Shown piece after piece: positions 22,209 to 33,473 of a stretch of DNA of 64,000 bases. Every line of letters starts with the position of its first letter. Positions within the stretch are counted from its first letter, which is position 1. The stretch lies in assembly GCA_036784855.1 (NCBI GenBank), contig JAZDSV010000001.1, forward strand, positions 558,001-622,000, written 5' to 3'. This stretch comes from Aphelidium insulamus. Lineage: Eukaryota; Aphelidiomycota; Aphelidea; Aphelidiaceae. Under the pieces are notes generated by a model. That model ran no database searches, had not been told where the DNA came from, and worked only from the letters and a program-made list of their open reading frames with translations. Position numbers and translations under genes: made by a program.

Positions 22209-22844
22209 TCAGGCATCGGCCATTTGCACGTCGCCGTCCGCTGCGGTGCGCGCCCCGCCCATGTAAGAGTCCAGTTGGGCGTCCAGTACGCTCTGCGCCG
22301 TCTTGGGGTCCTTGAGCATGTACTTTTCCAGGTCCTTGTCCAGCGATTCTTGCGTGGCCGGCTTCCGCTTGAAGTGTGCATTGCTACCGCCGCCACCGCG
22401 CGCCCCTCTGCCGCGTGCGCCCCCACCTCGACCGCCACCACCACGCCCATTCGACGCGGCACTGCCACCGCGCGCACTCGGCACGGTGACCACCAGAGGC
22501 TTGACACCGCTGAGCCGCTGTGCAATGCTCTGCTTGGGCGGCGACGGCGGCACCTTGCCCAACCGGGCCGCCATCACGTTGGTGTGCCGCGTTTGCGACG
22601 TGACCGCCTGCCGCTGCTCCTGCAGCCTCTTGAATCGGTCGTCGAGAGTGGCGGGCTTGGCGGACGCTTGCAGCGCGGCGCGAGTCTGGACCACGCGACC
22701 GCCACTCAGGGTGCCACGGCTGCCGCCACGTCCACCGGATGCACCCCTCGCATACTGGTGGCCACCGCCGCGCCCTCTCCCCCTGCCAGAGTCGGCCGAC
22801 GCGCCGTTGTAGCTGTGCCGGTGGAATATGTTTGCCTGGGGCAT
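22209..22844 (-). CDS. RGG-rich RNA-binding protein with CHTOP/FoP-like C-terminus
   Basis: Intronless, 211 residues. It contains two Arg/Gly-rich clusters (SGRGRGRGGG near the N-terminus, NGRGGGGRGGGARGRG in the second half), typical arginine-methylation substrates. Between them is TLDDRFKRLQEQR, a helical segment seen in UAP56-interacting export adaptors. The C-terminus has LDKDLEKYMLKD followed by LDAQLDSYMGG, a duplication like the FoP/CHTOP and ALY C-terminal motifs, which bind the DEAD-box helicase UAP56. The likely role is in TREX-type mRNA export. Without an RRM it is not a full ALY/REF; CHTOP is the closest known arrangement. Assignment rests on short motifs and composition. Confidence 0.65.
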   Translation of the reverse strand: MPQANIFHRHSYNGASADSGRGRGRGGGHQYARGASGGRGGSRGTLSGGRVVQTRAALQASAKPATLDDRFKRLQEQRQAVTSQTRHTNVMAARLGKVPPSPPKQSIAQRLSGVKPLVVTVPSARGGSAASNGRGGGGRGGGARGRGARGGGGSNAHFKRKPATQESLDKDLEKYMLKDPKTAQSVLDAQLDSYMGGARTAADGDVQMADA

Positions 22845-23039
22845 GTGTTACAGAGAGCTGAATGTTACTGAGCAGTATGTATGTATGAGCAAGGAAATAA
22901 GGTCTCCCAGATATACTCGAGGGCTATCTAGGTTTGGGTCCTAAGCGCTCGCGAGTATGACAAACGGACATTGGCATTGACGTGTATTATTGTTGAAGTG
23001 ATGGATAGGTACTTGGCAACACAGCATTCCGGCAAGCCT

Positions 23040-24139
23040 TTAGACTAATGCGGGTGATGTCTGATATGCCGTGACGATGCCGGCGACTGCGCGAAAAAGA
23101 CCTTCAACAGCGCCGGTTCCGTAGCGATTTCCGGAGGTACGACAGACACCATGTTTACCAAGCATATTAAGTACTCCTAGTGGAATGGCAAGAAAACCAA
23201 ACCAACCAGAGCAGACCCAGTTGTCGGTCGTATATCCAGCATTTAAAGTCCAAAACCGGTTACCAACGATTAAAGCATCACTTGCCGAGTATATGATGGC
23301 AGTTCGCGCTAAAACCTCTGGAGTTGCGGTATATTCGAAATCGTATATATGTTTAGCTGAGTGATAGCCGCCATGCACCAATGCTTGCCCAATTGCGAGC
23401 TCGGAGGCTACAGCTGCCATTGCAAAACAAACACGAATGGCATTGTTGGAATTATATCGCTGCAATACCTTTGTCTGAACCTCACTCAATATCACATCGC
23501 GCGACATGCGGATTGCAAATGCAGCTCCCTCCAAGAAGCCAAGGTAAGATGCCACCTTTCGCGCATATTGAATGCCCGGATAGACCGTTTTTGTTCCACG
23601 ACAGTGGTGCTCCAATGGACAATCCGCTAATGTTGTCGCGTCTGCGGGGCAACGTGGATAAAGCACTGGCTGCGAACAGTAATCTTTGCCTGTAGCTGTT
23701 GCGGCGCAGGCTAAACCGCCTATAGTAGAAAGCACCAAAGTCGGGACTATCATGACGAACATTTTACCACAGGAAGTTGCAAGATTTCGAAATGTCACCG
23801 GCACGTCCTTTAAGCTATGAATAGCACGCAACACGAGGTTTGCCCCATTGGAATCTAGTTCTGCCACGTCAGACGTTGCATCAATGTGCGCGGGAAGAGG
23901 GTGAAGTTGGTTTTCCACAATTTGGAACGCTTTCTTGGAACAAATACCGCCATCCGCGGCAATACCACGTTCAGCGAGGCTTGCAGCAGCATCGGGATCT
24001 TGAGCGGAACGGGCAGCAGCTTGAATTTGATCTTCTACAAATTTAGCATGTTATCGCATAGCTATGTATGTGTACCTGTATCTCCCGGAGCACAGCGGCC
24101 AAGAGTGGCGAGGCAAAGGAGAACCAGTGCAGCCTTCAT
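23040..24139 (-). CDS. Unrecognised signal-peptide multi-helix membrane protein, paralogue B
   Basis: Exons 24139-24076 and 24034-23040 give 352 residues. The signal peptide is MKAALVLLCLATLGRCA. An Ala-rich amphipathic stretch follows, then hydrophobic segments at MFVMIVPTLVLSTIGGLA, FAMAAVASELAIGQAL, WFGFLAIPLGVLNMLG and a C-terminal one. A Cys-rich loop lies after the first segment. Shared blocks with paralogue A are EGAAFAIRMSRD, VHGGYHSAK, FEYTA, LGKHGVCRTSGNR and TGAVEGLFR. The phase-1 intron after the first exon matches. The two genes lie in inverted orientation around SMU1 and the CHTOP-like gene. Similarity to any known family was not recognised. Immediately upstream lies a long inverted repeat that may be part of its promoter. 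Confidence 0.75.
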
Positions 24140-24145
24140 TTCGCG

Positions 24146-24193
24146 TTTTCAACTATCTATTCTAGATAAATATCTATTCTAGATAGTTGAAAA
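24146..24193. repeat. Inverted repeat immediately upstream of paralogue B
   Basis: Perfect 13-bp arms (TTTTCAACTATCT and its reverse complement) enclose a 22-bp centre containing two further copies of ATCTATTCTAGAT-like sequence. The outer flanks GCG and CGC extend the pairing with a small bulge. It starts 6 bp before the paralogue B start codon, so it could form a hairpin in the 5' UTR or be a paired transcription-factor site. Confidence 0.75.
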
Positions 24194-24218
24194 TGACGCG
24201 AATTTTTTTTCGCGGTTT

Positions 24219-24251
24219 AGGTCGGTCATAGGTCGGCCATAGGTCGGATGT
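24219..24251. repeat. Three tandem 11-bp repeats AGGTCGGYCAT
   Basis: Units at 24219-24229, 24230-24240 and 24241-24251 read AGGTCGGTCAT, AGGTCGGCCAT and AGGTCGGATGT, followed by a partial GGGTCG. They lie 80-112 bp upstream of paralogue B. Confidence 0.8.
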
Positions 24252-24437
24252 GGGTCGCTTGAAGCTCCATCCATCCTGTAGCTAACCCATTTTATATACA
24301 TTGCGTTGTGAGTTAATGATTTACAATTATGTACGCCATTTACTGAGTGCGGCGGGGAACGTACGGATCCCCAAAGCATAACATAACAGAAGCGCAGACC
24401 TCATCAAGTTACAATCGTAACGGCCAATAAGATATGT

Positions 24438-24746
24438 TCATCTACACAAAATAAATACGGTTGAAAAACAAATCAGTGTTGTAAATACATACATATATAT
24501 ACTAAATGTACTCCACATACGATTATCCGCCCGAGAACACATCGCCGCCTTGCCGACGTGCTGGCAAGTAATGCCGAGGGCACGGAGCGCCTGGTCAATG
24601 GACTTCGCGGTGAAATTGGTCTTGGCCTTCACAACCGAGAAGGCGTCCGACGTGAGCAGCAGACCACCGTCGAATTGGCAGACTTCTTGTTATCGCCGTC
24701 GACAAGCTTGTTGAGTGACTTGGTCATTGTGAGTTTTTCTGGGCAC
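24438..24746 (-). pseudogene. Small gene or remnant, frame unresolved
   Basis: An ATG at about 24744 opens a frame beginning MTKSLNKLVDGDNKK. After about 15 codons the plausible protein sequence continues in another frame, with CQFDGGLLLTSDAFSVV and TAKSIDQALRALGIT, to about 24500. The shift falls in an A/G-rich stretch, and no convincing intron explains it. I do not recognise the family. It may be a real small gene with a sequence error, a missed intron or a decayed copy. The plus strand also has an open frame here, with less protein-like sequence. Confidence 0.3.
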
Positions 24747-24861
24747 CTTTGTTGTTACCCTTTTTGTCTTAACTACACTAAGTACGATGGAGGAGAGCAC
24801 GCAAACTTTTCTGGTGATTTGAAGATGTTGACGAGGACTGTGTGACTTATATGACGCGTAT

Positions 24862-25125
24862 TCACAACACAGATACGAGACACTGAGTCACAGTCACAGT
24901 CACAGACACAGTCAGCATGTTCCAACAAGTTAATGCCTTTCTTGGACGGCGCTGCTGGTACATTGTACAGCATCCAGCATACACGGGTTCATAGCTGATA
25001 TAGTACGGTTTACTGATATAACGCGGCCACTTGTAACCACGCCACGCGTAAGTGAGAATACTTGAAGTGGACTTGTAGAAGTTGTAGACACCATTGGCTG
25101 TTTTAGCAGTTGTCGACAGACACAT
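24862..25125 (-). CDS. Small uncharacterised protein divergent from HUS1
   Basis: An 87-residue frame from an ATG at 25125. The first 60 residues look like a genuine small protein rich in Tyr, Trp and Lys (NGVYNFYKSTSSILTYAW, then ISKPYYISYEPVYAG). The end dissolves into a repeat-encoded tail (SVTVTVT) from tandem CAGTCA units, so a missed intron or earlier end is possible. The composition suggests a short membrane-associated or mitochondrial subunit, but no family is recognised. Its start codon would lie only 13 bp from the divergent HUS1 start. Confidence 0.35.
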   Translation of the reverse strand: MCLSTTAKTANGVYNFYKSTSSILTYAWRGYKWPRYISKPYYISYEPVYAGCCTMYQQRRPRKALTCWNMLTVSVTVTVTQCLVSVL

Positions 25126-25138
25126 ACACACAATCGGA

Positions 25139-26583
25139 ATGCGCCTTCGTGCACAGCTGATAAACGCGACACGGCTTCACGGTTCGTCCGTCCATGTGTA
25201 CCCATTGCGAAGGATGCAGAGCCACTGACTATCAGATGTTGTCACGTGCGCCGAGCGGCTTGGCAGAAGCTGCTGGTTGCACTTCTCGCCGCAGCATGTG
25301 CGCATCACGGCGCCGGTGGCCACGGATTACGATGACGCCACGGAAAACTCGGCACACATGCGCGCCACCATGCTCAGTGTGAGTGTCAGCGGCGTGTACA
25401 TCTGTTCACGGGACGGTGACACGCAGAGTGGTAGAGTATGCTCATGCAAGAATACGTGGTCGAGAGCTTGGACGCGGACCGCATAGTGCTCGAGGTGGAT
25501 GCGTGCCAGCTGTCCCGCGCGCTAAAGACCGCATCTCGTGCCGTCAATGCGCGCTTCAAATTGACCAGGCGCCCGGAGCAGCAGCGATCGGCACCCTCTG
25601 GCACAGTGCCGCCGCCCACTGATCAGGCCATGCTGGTCATTCAGTGTTTCAACACGCCGCCACCCCCAAACGCGGCAAGTTCAAGTTGTCCGATGGAGCC
25701 TGCTAATAATAACTGCCATACGCAGACACGCTCCAATTCGTTCGTGCTGCACCAGATTCCCGTGCGCCCCGTCTCGCCCGACGAGTACAAGGTTCATCCA
25801 TGCTACCGGGCACCGGCACTGCCCGCCATGCAAGTATGTGTCGATGTTGTTATGAAAATCATTTGGCAGGCATTCTTTAACCATGCACTCAATGTTAACT
25901 TTTAATAAGGCCCACGTGATGCTGCCGCCGCTGAACAAGCTCCGGCAGATGGTGGACAGGCTAAAGATGATTGACAACAGGCTCATTGTTGCCGCCAATG
26001 ACAAGGGATGCCTTAATCTGCGTGTGGAGACGGTCCGCGTGCAGGTCACCACCTACTACAAGAACCTTCACATTCCCGACATTGGTAGGCATAACAATAT
26101 GCATATGTATTCTGTGTACAAATATAACACACACTCTTTGTTAGAAAACGCATCGGACGGTGATGAGGATGATGATGATGATGACGAAGCGCTGCCCAGC
26201 AGTCAGCCCACAATGCCGCGGCCGCCTCTAGCAGACATGTCTCTCTCCGCTAATAATGAAGACGTGTTTGCCGAGGTGACGGTGGATGCGCGGCAATTTC
26301 TCAAATGTCTGCACTGCATTCACACACGGCCAAAGAGCGTCGTTTGCTGTTCGTACAACATCGTCATCTGTGCATTATATTCATCACTGTCTATACTAAT
26401 CCACCATCAGGCTTACATGGAAGCGGCGGGTTGGCCATATACGTGTATGGCTTACAAGTGGGCGGTGCAGCGGTATCCTTGATGGATGAAGAGGATGCCG
26501 ACGGAGATGGCAGAGATGGTGGAGATGATAGCCGCTACAGCAGCGTCATTCAGTACTACATTCCAGCGCTGATGGCCGACTAA
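25139..26583 (+). CDS. HUS1: Checkpoint clamp subunit HUS1
   Basis: Exons 25139-25181, 25236-25378, 25435-25674, 25726-25833, 25910-26084, 26145 to about 26348 (or 26369), and 26411-26583; about 361 residues. The start MRLRAQLINATRLH followed by LGRSCWLHFSPQHVRI matches the first PCNA-like strands of HUS1. VLEVDACQLSRALKTA is the family hallmark, and KMIDNRLIVAANDKGCLNLRVET and the end YYIPALMAD also match. HUS1 forms the 9-1-1 DNA-damage clamp with RAD9 and RAD1. Two acidic, low-complexity insertions (GDEDDDDDDE and DEEDADGDG) enlarge it over the usual 280. The third intron (25675-25725) has a GCAAGT donor and is 51 nt, so retention would keep the frame. Confidence 0.9.
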
Positions 26584-26633
26584 AGTCAGATTGCCAATGT
26601 GCATGTTCAATGATGTATTGCAGTCACTACTAG

Positions 26634-28356
26634 CTATCCCTTGCGCATTTTGTCCAGCTCGGCAGCAACTGCGGCTCGGGGTGTCCCCGTGCCGGATGTG
26701 CCGCTGCTGCCGTCCTTCTTGAGTAAGGATTGGAAAAAATTGGCAAGCACTGCGTTCGAAGCTGTTGAAGTCGCGGGTGTGGTGCCGGACTGTGCCGGCA
26801 GGGACGAATTAGTTGCGGATGCCAAGGTGGACGGCGTCTTGACGGTGGTCTAGCAAATGTGTAAATATTATCACGAATAATTGACAATGAAACTTGCACT
26901 TGATGCCAGCTGCTTCAATCGCTGCGACAAATCATCGGGCACGTCGGTGGGTGCCCCGCTGGCCAGCAGGTCGACATGTCGCGCAAGAAACTTTTGCTCA
27001 TCCTCGCTTTCCACCAATAGTGGCGCCGCTTTGGCCGCGTGCTTTGTACATGGTTAATGCACATGTTGCAAGCAACTATAATGACATACTTGAATTGAAA
27101 GGAATGCGGCGCTCTGAAGTCGCTTCTGGTACACGGAACGGCCGTTGGGACCGCTTGCCGCCTCGCAGTCAAACGCCGCATCTATAACCCGAATTTTCCC
27201 CCAAGTGTCCCAGCCAGCGGGTACATAAACTAGCGCCTTGTCCACGACATTTGGCTTCTGTAGCGCTACGGCCGCAGTGGCTGATGTGCGAGAATCCTGT
27301 GCGCCCAGCGTGGTGTGAATAATGTATTGACGGAGCGGGGAGTAGGACTCGAGTTTGGTGTGCGTGGTGTAGAATAGCGCGGCGCCATAGTGCATCGCCG
27401 CAACCCTCAAAGACTGTTGTATGTAATCTATAATGGCCTCGCTGCCCGGCTCCTTTTCCCATTTGAACAAGATGTCAGACTGTCAAGTGGGTGTGTCAGT
27501 TCAGCGATATCTCTGGCAAATCATTGCATTGCACCTTTGCGACCGCGATTATCAGCGGCAGGCCAATGTTGTCCAGCAGACAGTGTTCAGGTATGATATC
27601 GGCTGGCACTGAGGCGCCATCTCCCGCAGACGATGCAGCAGTGTCGATATCTGTCAGCGGTGACACTTCGCGACACTGCTTTGCGACCTTTGATGCAACT
27701 TCATACAATAAGAGTGCATACTATACGCATCATATAATATACTGTACCTGCAGCCAAGAGATGCTGCCTGAATGGCTCGTCATCCTTGATTAGCTGGCGC
27801 ACACGGCCGTCCAGTATGGCGATCCAGTCAGAGATTGACTGCAAGAACGAGTGCGGCGCGGACCAGTCCAGCACAATCATTACGGTGGTGCTGGGGAGCC
27901 GGTCGCGCGTAAGACACATTGGCAGCAGCTGGTCCACACATTCTCTCGTCAGCTTGAACACGTCCACACTGCCAGCAAGTTCTACAGTACATATTCAGGT
28001 ACCCCAGTTGGTATTGTGCACTGTCGCACCTTTATCACCGCCGTCGCCCAGTATTGGACATGCAGAGTACGCCAGTGCCAGTTGCGGCTTGTTGGATGCA
28101 GTCACGGTGCCAGAGGGGTTTGTACCGCCGGCCGCTCTAACATCACCGCCAGACACCGAGAGCGGAGGCTGTAGCAGACGTGACACGATACCGCGCTTGC
28201 CGGCTCCTGCATCACCTGTAAGGAGTCAGTACCAGGCAAGACATAGTGGGGACAGGTAACAGGAAGCACCATACCCACTACAATGAGCGTTTGCCGCGGC
28301 AGTGGACGCGCCCTGTACGACTTGGCCAGAATGCCGTCCCAGAGCGTTGTTGCCAT
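26634..28356 (-). CDS. Cytoplasmic dynein light intermediate chain
   Basis: Exons 28356-28275, 28215-28030, 27981-27748, 27698-27535, 27479-27090, 27041-26898 and 26849-26634 give 471 residues. The start LWDGILAKSYR and the P-loop-like VVGDAGAGKRG match the dynein LIC GTPase-like fold, followed by VMIVLDWSAPHSFLQSI, PLIIAVAKSD, MHYGAALFYTT and VYVPAGWDTWGKI. The C-terminal effector region has the conserved NAVLANFFQSLLKK helix, which in animals binds cargo adaptors. Walker A has Arg where Ser or Thr is normal, so nucleotide binding may be altered or lost. The intron between exons 6 and 7 needs a GC donor (GCAAGT) to keep the frame. HUS1 converges 50 bp away. Confidence 0.92.
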
Positions 28357-28730
28357 TATTAATGCCTGGTGTGATTCTGTGATTAACGTGGAGACAGTTC
28401 TCGCTGACGCTACAGTGCGCCGAAGGGTGCATTGACTCAAAGCGGGACTGCAACCTAAGTCTACGCCTTATTTTGTTTCCTTCACTTCACAAGCAAAGTA
28501 CATATACTTGAACATTCAAGTATAAAGCAGCGCACGGCAAGCCAACGTCCATATATTTTCAGCCTTCGACTTTTTTAATGTTTAACCCATCACCAACGTT
28601 TAAATGCTTCAAAGTTGTTGGCGTTGGCCCAATGCTGAATCCGTGGCCACCACAAGGATACACACACGCATTACAACACTCTGCCACAACCCATTAATCT
28701 TACCGCGCAGATGAAGCGACTCGATAGGCG
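28357..28730. other. Intergenic region, 374 bp
   Basis: Lies between the poly(A) polymerase stop and the dynein LIC start, both minus strand. An ACTTGAACATTCAAGT palindrome at about 28507-28522 is the only notable structure. No coding frame is recognised. Confidence 0.6.
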
Positions 28731-30803
<2,073 letters not shown>

Positions 30804-30806
30804 CGA

Positions 30807-31218
30807 CTCCACTGTGGGCACAGCAGCATCTTCAGCGACGCCTACAGTAGTAGTAGCGGTAGTGGGCGGCGGTGGTGCACTGGAGGCGGCAAGGACGGTC
30901 GTGGCGGCAGACAGCATTTGTGCAGCAGATTCGTCGTCGTCCGCAAGAAGCATCGTCATTCGATGTTTGGCGGCCGCGGAAGCAAGAAAAGGAAAAGGAA
31001 AAAAGCAAGGAAAAAGAAAACACACTGGCATCTTCAGTCGGCGGGCTCTACAGATTGTGCGAACTATTGCTGTGGGGATTGCACAGCGTTATGGCATGAA
31101 GGAATGTCTTGCTATACACCGGGCACATCAGAGGCTGCAATTCATCACAATGCAGCAAATTGGTCAGGCCATTGTTGATCGAACTCGCCAGCTGGAACGT
31201 TCTGGTCTGCCAATTTAA
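30807..31218 (+). CDS. Possible small protein divergent from PAP1
   Basis: A plus-strand frame, open across the PAP1 start region, ends at 31216-31218. The last 65 residues (RRALQIVRTIAVGIAQRYG, then MKECLAIHRAHQRLQFITM) look like a genuine helical protein and are preceded by a Lys/Arg-rich stretch. An AATAAA lies 6 bp after the stop codon, which supports a plus-strand transcript ending here. The upstream Ala/Val/Ser-rich part lies opposite the PAP1 5' end and is probably not coding, so the true start, possibly with an intron, is unresolved. No family is recognised. Confidence 0.35.
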
Positions 31219-31353
31219 TTGTAAATAAAATTAATTTTTCACCCAAAAAAAAAAGAAAAATACAGAAAAATAAATATTTTGACATTCATCTGCACTTAGG
31301 CGTGACATTCATGGTATGCATATTGGTCTCTACGTATGTACGTCAATCCACAG

Positions 31354-33304
31354 TCACCTCCGAAAGGAAGTGCTGCTCCGGCCCAGTCTGTTGCGTATGG
31401 CAGTGCCGATAGATTGCCGCGGTCGTGTTTGTCGAGTTAGCAGCAGTTGCACTGTTGTCTCGCTGCTGAAGCCCCACTCGGATTTGATTCGGCTGGCACA
31501 TGCTTTTTGTGGAGTTTCGGTTATGGTAGCTGTTGTCTGTTCGGGTTGGCTTGGTGTAGCCGCCATCCGAGGTGATGCATTATTCTTCGCAGGCATTGCA
31601 GGAACATTTTGATTGCCAATGTCTTCAGTTTCTGCAATATCCTCTTCTAAGTCTACGACAGCCAAACTAGTGTCAAAGTCTTGAAAGTCGTTCATGTCCA
31701 AAATGGACATGTCAACACAGCTGTCTGCGATATCCACCGCGGGTGCATCGGGCACAAGCTGAAGCAGCTGCCGAGTTTGCTTGTATCTCCGCCACGCCCT
31801 CCGGGCCACATATCCTTCATCAAGATTATACAACTACTTACATCAACATTCACAACATACCTCGGTATAAAGCCTGAATTTTCGTTGCAGAGCGCTCCCT
31901 AACCTGCGCCGATGCTCGTAACCGTGGCACCACCCTGTGCCTCCACCATGATTGTACGCTGCAGCATGCTGCAAAAGTCAATTCAAATAAGGTAACAAAG
32001 AGTATAACTATAGACATACCTTGGCGCTGATGGATGTACTTATAGCGGACAGAGCGTGACCGCCACCATCGTTGTATTCGCCGCGCACATGCCGTGATGT
32101 GTGCAGCGCGTAGCACAGGCCGTAACTGCTGTCTGTATGTACGATTCACCTGCTTCAAGTCGCCCAGAGAACGCTCAAGTTGTTGCAAACTGTCAGCTAT
32201 CACCGCCGCCTTTTCCGTCACCGACGCAGCAAGTTGGCGGTATATCTGAAGGCGCCGCGCTTGTCGATCACGCCGCTCCTGCCACAGCGCCACCATTGCC
32301 ACTCGATCTCGGCAACGCGGTTCGTCGCGCATGTGCTGAAGTAATCTGGATGCGTCGGCGCACAGCATCCGCGACTCCTCCAAGTGTCGCTGCTGTCCAT
32401 CTTTCGTGGACTTTCCCGAGGACTTATCAGCGCAAGTCGCCTTGCCCAGCTTATCCTGCAGTTGCAACAGTTCTTCGCGGCGTCGACGCAGCATTCCATT
32501 TAGCCACTGTTGGTGCAGGCGGGCCTTGTCCAGCCGGAACTGCAATTGACGCTGAACAACTTCTCGTTGGTGTTTGATGGATTGTCGCATCTTTTGCACG
32601 CCCACATACTCGCTGGCTGGGGCCGCCGTTGTAGCTACCGTAGAAGGAGTATATTCAGCAGTTTCCGCGCGGTCTGCTGTGGCAACATCAATTTCCGTGT
32701 CGACAGCTGCGGGTAAATTCAGTTGCCTCAGCGCCTCCATTCTCTCACCGACCCGGGCACGCTCTGCCTCCAGCCGGCTACACATAACCGTGTCAAGTTT
32801 CGTGGGACATACATTGTGCACGTACCACAGGGCTGTCTGGTGCGCGATATCCATCTCCAAATCCTCGCTACCATCCGCCCCGTCCACATTGAGCACTGCG
32901 TCCACGCGTCGAGCCACGCACTCACTGCTGGCCATGAGTGGCGGCACCTCTTCTCGGGAACAGTCATCCGGCTCCTCGTGGTCGCCGAACTCGCGCAACA
33001 ATTCATCCTGACGGTCGCGGCAGTAGCGCGCCATATCCGCCAGTCGTCCCATACGCCCATACTTTAGCACGGAGCCATTGCCGGAGTCGAGCAAGGGGTT
33101 GGGCGCGGCCGAAAGCGCCTCCGCCGAGTGCAGTATGAACAGTTGATCAGCCAGCGTCTCTTGGTTGTCGCCCAGCTGCGATGCAAGCGGCAGGTCCACC
33201 GCCTCTGTCGGCATCACGGTGTTCTCCGTGCTGTCTTCTGCCGCGTCCAACTGGCGCAGTTCGCGCTCTATCAGCCGCTCAATGTCTGCATCAGTCGGCT
33301 CCAT
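31354..33304 (-). CDS. IQ-motif coiled-coil protein (LRRIQ1-like organisation)
   Basis: Exons 33304-32020, 31968-31861 and 31814-31354 give 617 residues. The N-terminus (IERLIERELRQLDAAEDS) and acidic first half resemble LRRIQ1-type proteins, but no leucine-rich repeats are seen. A long coiled coil rich in Arg, Gln and Leu follows. Then come three IQ-type calmodulin-binding motifs: ACARRIQRWWRSR, CSVQSWWRHR and ATKIQALYRGYVARRAWRRY, the last spanning intron 2. Joining the motif in frame across the intron supports the splice sites. The tail is acidic, then basic. IQ proteins of this kind are often ciliary or cytoskeletal, which would fit a flagellated organism, but that is inference. The mitochondrial kinase gene starts 169 bp away in the opposite direction. 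Confidence 0.7.
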
Positions 33305-33473
33305 GTGTCTGCCTGTGTCTGTGACAGAGACAGCTCTGTGAAATAGTGGACCTCGTTGCCACGTTGCCTCATCGTTGCCACCCACCGTCTTCCTGTGCCT
33401 TTGCCATTGCACTTTGCCGCGCTGTCTCGCCACCACGTCCCACGTATACACGTCCACACTCACATAGGCCGCA

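Larger units (their letters stand above)
24140..24437. other. Region without a recognised gene, upstream of paralogue B
   Basis: Besides the inverted repeat and the AGGTCGG tandem repeats I see no coding frame with recognisable content. A CCAAT occurs near 24423. Confidence 0.5.
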
